From: Pasteurella skyensis
Lineage (GTDB): Bacteria > Pseudomonadota > Gammaproteobacteria > Enterobacterales > Pasteurellaceae
DNA length: 64,000 nucleotides
Direction of reading: 5' to 3'
Assembly (NCBI RefSeq): GCF_013377295.1
Contig: NZ_CP016180.1
Coordinates: forward strand, 372,001 to 436,000
A program made the position numbers and the translations under genes. The notes below the pieces were generated by a model that searched no databases, was not told where the DNA came from, and saw only the letters and a program-made list of their open reading frames with translations. Below, one piece after another: positions 59,317 through 64,000 of this stretch. Every line of letters starts with the position of its first letter. The first letter of the stretch is position 1.

Positions 59317-59847
59317 TTATTTTGTACCATCTGTTGCTTTAATTACTTCTTCACTTTTTTCTGTTGCTTCAGTTGCTTTTTCAACTGCTGCACCTGCGGC
59401 TTCTTTAGTTTCTGTCGCTTTGCCCATAGCAGCGTCAGTTACTTCAGTTACTTTGTTCATAGCAGCATCTGTTGCTTCATTTGCTTTAGCCATAGCAGCA
59501 TCTTTAGCTTCATTTGCTTTAGCCATAGCTGCGTCTTTAGCTTCATTTGCTTTAGCCATAGCAGCATCTTTAGCTTCATTTGCTTTAGCCATAGCTGCGT
59601 CTTTAGCTTCATTTGCTTTAGCCATAGCAGCATCTTTAGCTTCGTTTGCTTTAGCCATAGCTGCATCTTTAGCTTCATTCATTTTTTCCATTGCTGCATC
59701 TTTAGCTTCAGTTGCTTTTTCTGCTACTGAATCTTTTGCTTCTGTTACGGTATTTGTAACAGATGCTTTTAATTCTTCAGCTTTATCACAAGCAGTTAAA
59801 GTAACTGCTGTACCCAATACTAATGCACTTAATAGCACTTTTTTCAT
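59317..59847 (-). CDS. Lipoprotein with tandem 11-residue helical repeats
   Basis: The 176-residue protein has a lipoprotein signal (MKKVLLSALVLGTAVTLTAC, lipidated Cys20). Almost the entire mature part consists of Ala/Lys/Glu-rich undecapeptides, NEAKDAAMAKA, repeated about six times nearly without change and flanked by diverged copies. The 11-residue period predicts a long amphipathic or coiled helix, as in LEA-like and apolipoprotein-like proteins. It may lie along the inner leaflet of the outer membrane. The function is not known. Confidence 0.75.
   Translation of the reverse strand: MKKVLLSALVLGTAVTLTACDKAEELKASVTNTVTEAKDSVAEKATEAKDAAMEKMNEAKDAAMAKANEAKDAAMAKANEAKDAAMAKANEAKDAAMAKANEAKDAAMAKANEAKDAAMAKANEATDAAMNKVTEVTDAAMGKATETKEAAGAAVEKATEATEKSEEVIKATDGTK
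59480..59690 (-). repeat. Tandem 33-bp coding repeats
   Basis: Six near-identical 33-bp units encode AKDAAMAKANE, differing mainly at third positions (GCAGCATCT versus GCTGCGTCT alternate). Unit number could change by slippage without breaking the frame. Confidence 0.85.
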
Positions 59848-59976
59848 AGAGATGACTCCTAAATTGTTTATCTCAAAATAATTCGTTCTATCTTGAACGA
59901 AAGCGGAATTATCCCATACTATTGAGAAATAGTAAAGAAACCTTCCTATTATGCACCACTTGGTAACGAGAAAGTA

Positions 59977-61137
59977 TTATCTTTTTTCATTACTAAATAA
60001 TGCGTCAATAAACTCATCTGCATCAAATTGACGCAAATCTTCAATACTCTCTCCGACTCCAATAAATCGTATTGGAATATTAAATTGGTCTGCAATGGAG
60101 AAAATGACTCCCCCCTTTGCAGTTCCATCTAATTTGGTGAGAGAGATGCCAGTTAGACCAACAGCATCATTAAAAAGTTTCGTCTGACTGATGGCATTTT
60201 GACCAGTTCCTGCATCAAGGGTTAACATAATCTCGTGAGGGGCGGTTGAATCGTTCTTTCGCATTACACGAACAATTTTTTTCAACTCATCCATTAAATT
60301 ATTTTTATTTTGTAGACGACCCGCTGTATCCGCAATCAGAATATCGATGTTTTTCGCTTTCGCAGACTCCATCGCATCATAAAGTACAGAGGCTGAGTCT
60401 GCACCTGTAGATTGTGCGACAACAGGAATATGATTACGCTCTCCCCACACTTGTAATTGCTCTACGGCAGCAGCTCGGAAAGTATCACCTGCTGCAAGCA
60501 TAACTGATTTTCCCTCATCTTGATATTTACGTGCTAATTTTCCAATAGTTGTGGTTTTTCCTACACCGTTTACCCCTACCATTAAAATAACATAAGGTTT
60601 TTTTGTTTCATCAATAACCAAGGGTTGTGCCACAGGTTGTAAGATATCGGCAAGCTCAATTTTTAATTGTTGATAAAGTAACTCTGCCTCTTGTAATTCT
60701 TTTTTAGATGTATGCTGAATTAAATTATTGATAATTTTTGTGGTAGTTGGCATACCTAAATCGGCAATTAATAGTTTTTCTTCTAACTCTTCGAACAGTT
60801 CATCATCAATTTTTTTACCTTGAAAAAAGCCCAAAAATCCCGATCCAATATTTTGTTTTGTTTTTACTAATCCATAAATAAGACGATTGAAAAAGCCATC
60901 TTGAGTAGGTTTGTCTTGATAATTATCGACAATTTCAGGTTGCAATTCAGGAGTTACTTCAGCGTCAGATTGATGAATAGCGGTAACATTTTGTTCATTT
61001 TTTGTAAATTTTTCATCACAAGTAACCGCTTGCTCTTCAACTTGTCCTTCTGTTTCTTGTTCTGCGATAATTTGCTGTTCATTGGTTTGTTGCTTATCAC
61101 CAAATAGTGATGACCAGAATCCTTTTTTCTTCGCCAT
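59977..61137 (-). CDS. ftsY: Signal recognition particle receptor FtsY
   Basis: The 386-residue protein has an acidic, variable N-terminal A domain (about residues 1-85), the N domain helix bundle, and the SRP GTPase G domain: GVNGVGKTTTIGKLA (P-loop), DTFRAAAVEQL, DTAGRLQNKNNLMDEL, TKLDGTAKGG and GVGESIEDLRQFDADEF. It docks ribosome-SRP complexes at the inner membrane. An uptake-signal pair is embedded in the A domain coding region (about 60978-61033), where sequence is unconstrained. It is divergent from rsmD, the usual arrangement. Confidence 0.97.
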   Translation of the reverse strand: MAKKKGFWSSLFGDKQQTNEQQIIAEQETEGQVEEQAVTCDEKFTKNEQNVTAIHQSDAEVTPELQPEIVDNYQDKPTQDGFFNRLIYGLVKTKQNIGSGFLGFFQGKKIDDELFEELEEKLLIADLGMPTTTKIINNLIQHTSKKELQEAELLYQQLKIELADILQPVAQPLVIDETKKPYVILMVGVNGVGKTTTIGKLARKYQDEGKSVMLAAGDTFRAAAVEQLQVWGERNHIPVVAQSTGADSASVLYDAMESAKAKNIDILIADTAGRLQNKNNLMDELKKIVRVMRKNDSTAPHEIMLTLDAGTGQNAISQTKLFNDAVGLTGISLTKLDGTAKGGVIFSIADQFNIPIRFIGVGESIEDLRQFDADEFIDALFSNEKR

Positions 61138-61206
61138 ATTTTGTTCTCTTTATAATTGATATAGAATAGATCCTTATATTCTACTTTATTTTGAGTAAAT
61201 TTTGTT

Positions 61207-61800
61207 ATGAAAAAACCACAAATTTCAGGTAAATCTCGTCAAATGGGCGAAGTCAGGATTATTTCAGGGCTATGGCGAGGCAGAAAGTTACCTGTTTTAA
61301 ATGCCGAAGGGTTAAGACCCACCACAGATCGTGTTAAAGAAACGGTATTTAATTGGTTGATGAATGATGTGGCAGACGCACGTTGTTTAGATTGCTTTGC
61401 TGGAAGTGGTTCGCTTGGATTAGAGGCACTGTCTCGCCAAGCACAAGCGGTCACTTTTTTAGAAAAATTTGCAAAAGCGTCGCAACAATTAAAAAATAAT
61501 TTAGCATTGCTCAAAACCGATAAAGGCACGGTTATCAATACCGATACCTTGCAATTTCTTACTCAAAAAAACAGTGAGTTACCTTTTGACCTAATTTTTA
61601 TCGACCCTCCTTTTAATAAAGGTTTTGTGCCACAAGTGTTGGATTTATTGATTAAAAATAACTATATTGCACCCAATGGATTGATTTATGTAGAAACGGA
61701 AAAAAATCATACCGCTTTGGCATTACCAGAAACGTGGCAAATTCTCAAAGAGAAAACCTTTGGGCAAGTTACTAGCCGTCTTATTCAAGTTTGCGATTAA
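61207..61800 (+). CDS. rsmD: 16S rRNA (guanine(966)-N(2))-methyltransferase
   Basis: The 197-residue methyltransferase contains RIISGLWRGRKLPVLNAEGLRPTTDRVKETVFNWL, motif I CLDCFAGSGSLGLEALSR and the catalytic LIFIDPPFNKG. It methylates G966 of 16S rRNA. It is divergent from ftsY, as in E. coli. A full uptake signal lies inside the gene (61443-61476), encoding part of QAVTFLEKFAKA. An ATG at codon 12 is an alternative start. Confidence 0.95.
   Translation: MKKPQISGKSRQMGEVRIISGLWRGRKLPVLNAEGLRPTTDRVKETVFNWLMNDVADARCLDCFAGSGSLGLEALSRQAQAVTFLEKFAKASQQLKNNLALLKTDKGTVINTDTLQFLTQKNSELPFDLIFIDPPFNKGFVPQVLDLLIKNNYIAPNGLIYVETEKNHTALALPETWQILKEKTFGQVTSRLIQVCD
61443..61476 (+). repeat. Full uptake signal inside rsmD
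   Basis: ACAAGCGGTCACTTTTTT followed by AAATTTGCAAAA is one of the two complete Actinobacillus-type uptake matches in the window; the other is in yjjV. Confidence 0.8.
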
Positions 61801-61853
61801 GTGTCGCTTTCTTTACAATATACAAAAAATAATCTTCAAAATAAGGATTTATA

Positions 61854-63218
61854 ATGAACAAATTAAGCGTTGTAATTTTAGCTGCGGGTAAAGGGACTCG
61901 TATGTATTCTGATTTACCAAAAGTGTTGCACAAAGTAGCAGGCAAACCGATGGTTAAACACGTGATTGATACCGCAAAATCATTAGAAGCGGATAATATC
62001 CATTTAATTTATGGACACGGTGGCGAGTTAATGCAACAAGTGTTAAAAGATGAGCCAGTAAATTGGGTGTTACAAACCGAGCAGCTCGGCACAGGACACG
62101 CAATGCAACAAGCAGCACCATTTTTCAATGATGATGAAAATATCGTGATGCTTTATGGTGACGCCCCTTTGATTACCAAAGAAACCTTGCAAAAATTGAT
62201 TACTCAAAAACCACAAAATGGTATTGCATTATTAACCGTAGAGCTTGATAACCCAACAGGCTACGGACGTATTTTGCGTGATCAAAGTTCGGTGGTGGGC
62301 ATTGTGGAACAAAAAGACGCAAATCCAGAACAGTTGGCAATTAAAGAAGTGAATACAGGTGTAATGGTCGCAAGTGGTAAAAGCTTTAAACAGTGGTTGG
62401 GGCGTTTAGATAACAACAACGCTCAACAAGAATATTACATTACTGATGTGATTGCTTTTGCAAATCAAGACGGTTTCAAAGTTCAAGCGGTACAAGCCGA
62501 CGAATTTATGGAAGTAGAAGGGGCAAATAACCGTTTACAACTGGCAGCCTTAGAGCGTTTTTATCAACAAAAGCAAGCAGAAAAACTAATGCTTGGTGGT
62601 GTACGAGTGATTGATCCAGCAAGAATTGACGTGCGTGGCACAGTGCAACACGGCAAAGATGTTGAAATTGATGTGAACGTAATTTTTGAAGGCAATGTTA
62701 CCTTAGGAAATAACGTAAGAGTCGGTGCGGGCTGTGTTTTAACAAATTGTCAAATTGGCGATAACGTAGAAATCAAACCTTATTCTGTGATTGAAAATGC
62801 GGTTGTGGGGCAAAAAGCCATTATCGGACCTTTCTCTCGTTTACGTCCAGGGGCAGATCTTGCCGCTGAAACTCACGTTGGAAACTTTGTTGAAATCAAA
62901 AATTCTAAAATTGGCAAAGGTTCAAAAGTAAACCATTTAAGCTATGTGGGGGACGCTGAAATCGGTGAAACCTGTAATATTGGTGCGGGTGTGATTACTT
63001 GTAACTATGACGGTGCAAACAAATTTAAAACCATTATTGGTGATGATGTTTTTGTCGGTTCAGATTGTCAATTAGTTGCTCCTGTAACTATTGAAAACGG
63101 AGCAACCATTGGTGCTGGTGCAACCATTACCAAAGATGTCGCTGAAAAAGAGCTTGTGATTACACGAGTTGCACAACGCCATATTCAAGGTTGGAAACGT
63201 CCGACTAAGAAAAAATAA
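61854..63218 (+). CDS. glmU: Bifunctional N-acetylglucosamine-1-phosphate uridyltransferase / glucosamine-1-phosphate acetyltransferase
   Basis: The 454-residue protein has an N-terminal nucleotidyltransferase domain ([28 protein letters not shown]). The C-terminal left-handed beta-helix of hexapeptide repeats (from ~250; [56 protein letters not shown]) provides the acetyltransferase. It makes UDP-GlcNAc for peptidoglycan and lipooligosaccharide. Length matches E. coli (456). Confidence 0.98.
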   Translation: MNKLSVVILAAGKGTRMYSDLPKVLHKVAGKPMVKHVIDTAKSLEADNIHLIYGHGGELMQQVLKDEPVNWVLQTEQLGTGHAMQQAAPFFNDDENIVMLYGDAPLITKETLQKLITQKPQNGIALLTVELDNPTGYGRILRDQSSVVGIVEQKDANPEQLAIKEVNTGVMVASGKSFKQWLGRLDNNNAQQEYYITDVIAFANQDGFKVQAVQADEFMEVEGANNRLQLAALERFYQQKQAEKLMLGGVRVIDPARIDVRGTVQHGKDVEIDVNVIFEGNVTLGNNVRVGAGCVLTNCQIGDNVEIKPYSVIENAVVGQKAIIGPFSRLRPGADLAAETHVGNFVEIKNSKIGKGSKVNHLSYVGDAEIGETCNIGAGVITCNYDGANKFKTIIGDDVFVGSDCQLVAPVTIENGATIGAGATITKDVAEKELVITRVAQRHIQGWKRPTKKK

Positions 63219-63231
63219 GGTAATTTGTAGA

Positions 63232-63256
63232 GACAGGGCATGCCCTGTCTTTTTTA
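63232..63256 (+). terminator. Rho-independent terminator of glmU
   Basis: The perfect 18-bp palindrome GACAGGGCATGCCCTGTC (63232-63249) is followed by TTTTTT, 14 bp after the glmU stop. Confidence 0.88.
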
Positions 63257-63328
63257 TCCAACCAAGAAAAATCTAAAAATCAGTAAACAAAATGCAACAA
63301 AGATATTTTTCTAACAAAAAATATTTGC

Positions 63329-63334
63329 TATAAT
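63329..63334 (+). promoter_or_regulatory. Candidate -10 element for the leader and end ORF
   Basis: A consensus TATAAT lies in an AT-rich stretch with TG just upstream (TTTGCTATAAT). The -35 region is weak. Transcription from here would begin near 63341 and give a leader of about 315 nt before the ATG at 63658. Confidence 0.45.
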
Positions 63335-63340
63335 AGTAAG

Positions 63341-63657
63341 CACGTTTAACAACAAAATAATGCTAAGAAAGCACCGTTAAGACGATACTCACCTATTCCG
63401 CTGTTTCTATAGTAAATCAAGTAACAGTCAAGTGATAGCGTACGGTATGGATAGCAAGAGGCAGTTTAGCCCCGCTGTTAGATGACTGACGAAGGTTTTT
63501 GCCCCACTTCGCAACTGGGGAGGCACAGATTCAAATAAGCATCATAAGACAGACGGATATAATACCCAGATAAACTGACCGGCAGGCACATACCAGCATT
63601 TACAGTGATAGCTCTGAATAAAGCTTTTCGATTGCGGGAATTGGTATTAATAAAACA
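63341..63657 (+). ncRNA. Possible structured leader RNA of unknown class
   Basis: This 317-bp stretch has no open frame and is less AT-rich than the surrounding spacers. Complementary segments include CTGTT/AACAG (63401-63405 with 63423-63427), CAGTCA/TGACTG (63425-63430 with 63483-63488) and CCCCA/TGGGG (63502-63506 with 63516-63520). It lies between a TATAAT box and a signal-peptide ORF, as a riboswitch or attenuator would. I could not match it to cobalamin, lysine, FMN, glycine, M-box, tmRNA, 6S or RNase P consensus by eye. Confidence 0.35.
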
Positions 63658-64000
63658 ATGTCTATTTTTTCATTACATAAACATCACAGACTTTTTGTAC
63701 TGGCTGTCGTTTTTTGCTGACAGTCTTTCGCAGCTGGGTTAATCGCCGACAATACAAAGGTCAAGCTAGATAATGGCTCAACAATCACGTTTATTAAAAA
63801 GTGAAATACCTACACCATTGCTGAAAAAAGCACCTCAAAATTCGCACAACCTTTTTTAACCGAAAAGGGCGAGGCGTTATATGTTATTTCAGATGGAAAT
63901 AAAATAGACATCATAAATTTTGGTACATACGAGAATTTATGACCAGTAACAAAAGAAGAACAAGCTTTCATCAATTTTCAAAAACAAGAATGACAACTGG
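63658..64000 (+). pseudogene. Signal-peptide ORF interrupted by four TGA codons (partial)
   Basis: From the ATG at 63658 the frame reads MSIFSLHKHHRLFVLAVVFC, then a TGA, then QSFAAGLIADNTKVKLDNGS, giving a plausible signal peptide with a cleavage site after SFAA. The frame then continues to the window edge with three more TGAs (63802, 63940, 63991) but no TAA or TAG. Each TGA falls where Trp fits (YENL-x-PVTKEE, KQE-x-QL). There is no in-frame TGG. It may be a decayed gene, or a gene from an element that reads TGA as Trp. The family is not recognised. Confidence 0.4.

Noticed and set aside
59420-59881. Plus-strand 153-codon frame opposite the repeat lipoprotein
   Set aside because: Antisense shadow of the 33-bp repeats; it would encode only ALAIAASLASF-type repeats and has no Shine-Dalgarno.
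63341-63657. Cobalamin riboswitch upstream of the end ORF
   Set aside because: A CCGGCAGGC-like block and a C-rich hairpin are suggestive, but the conserved GCCACTG box and core order are absent.

Overview
The window looks like chromosomal DNA from a low-GC gammaproteobacterium of the family Pasteurellaceae. Two things support this. The gene content and order fit the family: nrdB-yfaE, hslR-hslO, cydABX-ybgE-ybgC-tolQRAB-pal, yebC-ruvC, and prmB back to back with smrB. DNA-uptake-signal-like repeats are also scattered throughout. Their core (ACAAGCGGT followed by a GCAAA tail, or shortened AAGCGGT...TTTGCAAATTTTT forms) is the Actinobacillus pleuropneumoniae type, not the Haemophilus influenzae AAGTGCGGT type. 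I cannot name the species from sequence alone.

Layout. 1-2.6 kb: the end of a sugar-type ABC transporter operon with a divergent AraC-type regulator. 2.8-13.7 kb: housekeeping genes (nrdB, yfaE, ltaE, glnS, hslR, hslO, xthA) around a patch of small lipoprotein and membrane genes with an XRE regulator. 14.1-23.0 kb: a cytochrome bd operon (preceded by an FNR-like site), the Tol-Pal envelope operon and kdsD. 23-32.5 kb: patatin-like protein, prlC, an ORF6N protein, a SulP transporter, yjjV, ruvC, yebC, nudB, rdgC. 32.8-41.1 kb: a type III-B CRISPR (Cmr) effector island with csx16 and a putative membrane effector, but no array, cas1, cas2 or cas6; cmr1 carries a frameshift and cmr2 an in-frame amber codon. 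41.2-47.2 kb: an SDR, a nitroreductase, prmB and smrB, then a two-gene RloA/RloB-like defence cassette bracketed by 39-bp direct repeats, then cmoA. 47.2-57.2 kb: a roughly 7.1-kb trimeric autotransporter adhesin gene with two single-base frameshifts, flanked by inverted repeat elements, insertion sequence remnants and an IS110-family element whose upstream region folds like a bridge RNA. 57.3-63.2 kb: typA, a repeat lipoprotein, ftsY, rsmD, glmU. 63.3-64.0 kb: a long, possibly structured leader, followed by a signal-peptide ORF interrupted only by TGA codons at four places where Trp would fit.

How genes work together. The Cmr island encodes a Cas10 without an HD nuclease domain but with an intact GGDD cyclase motif. 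It therefore looks built to signal through cyclic oligoadenylate to a membrane effector, with Csx16 as the likely off-switch. The RloAB pair is a second, independent AAA plus Toprim-type defence module. The adhesin region is a repeat-rich plastic locus. Several lesions in the window are one-base changes (cmr1, adhesin twice, one lipoprotein, cmr2), so sequencing or assembly error must be excluded before calling any of these genes dead.
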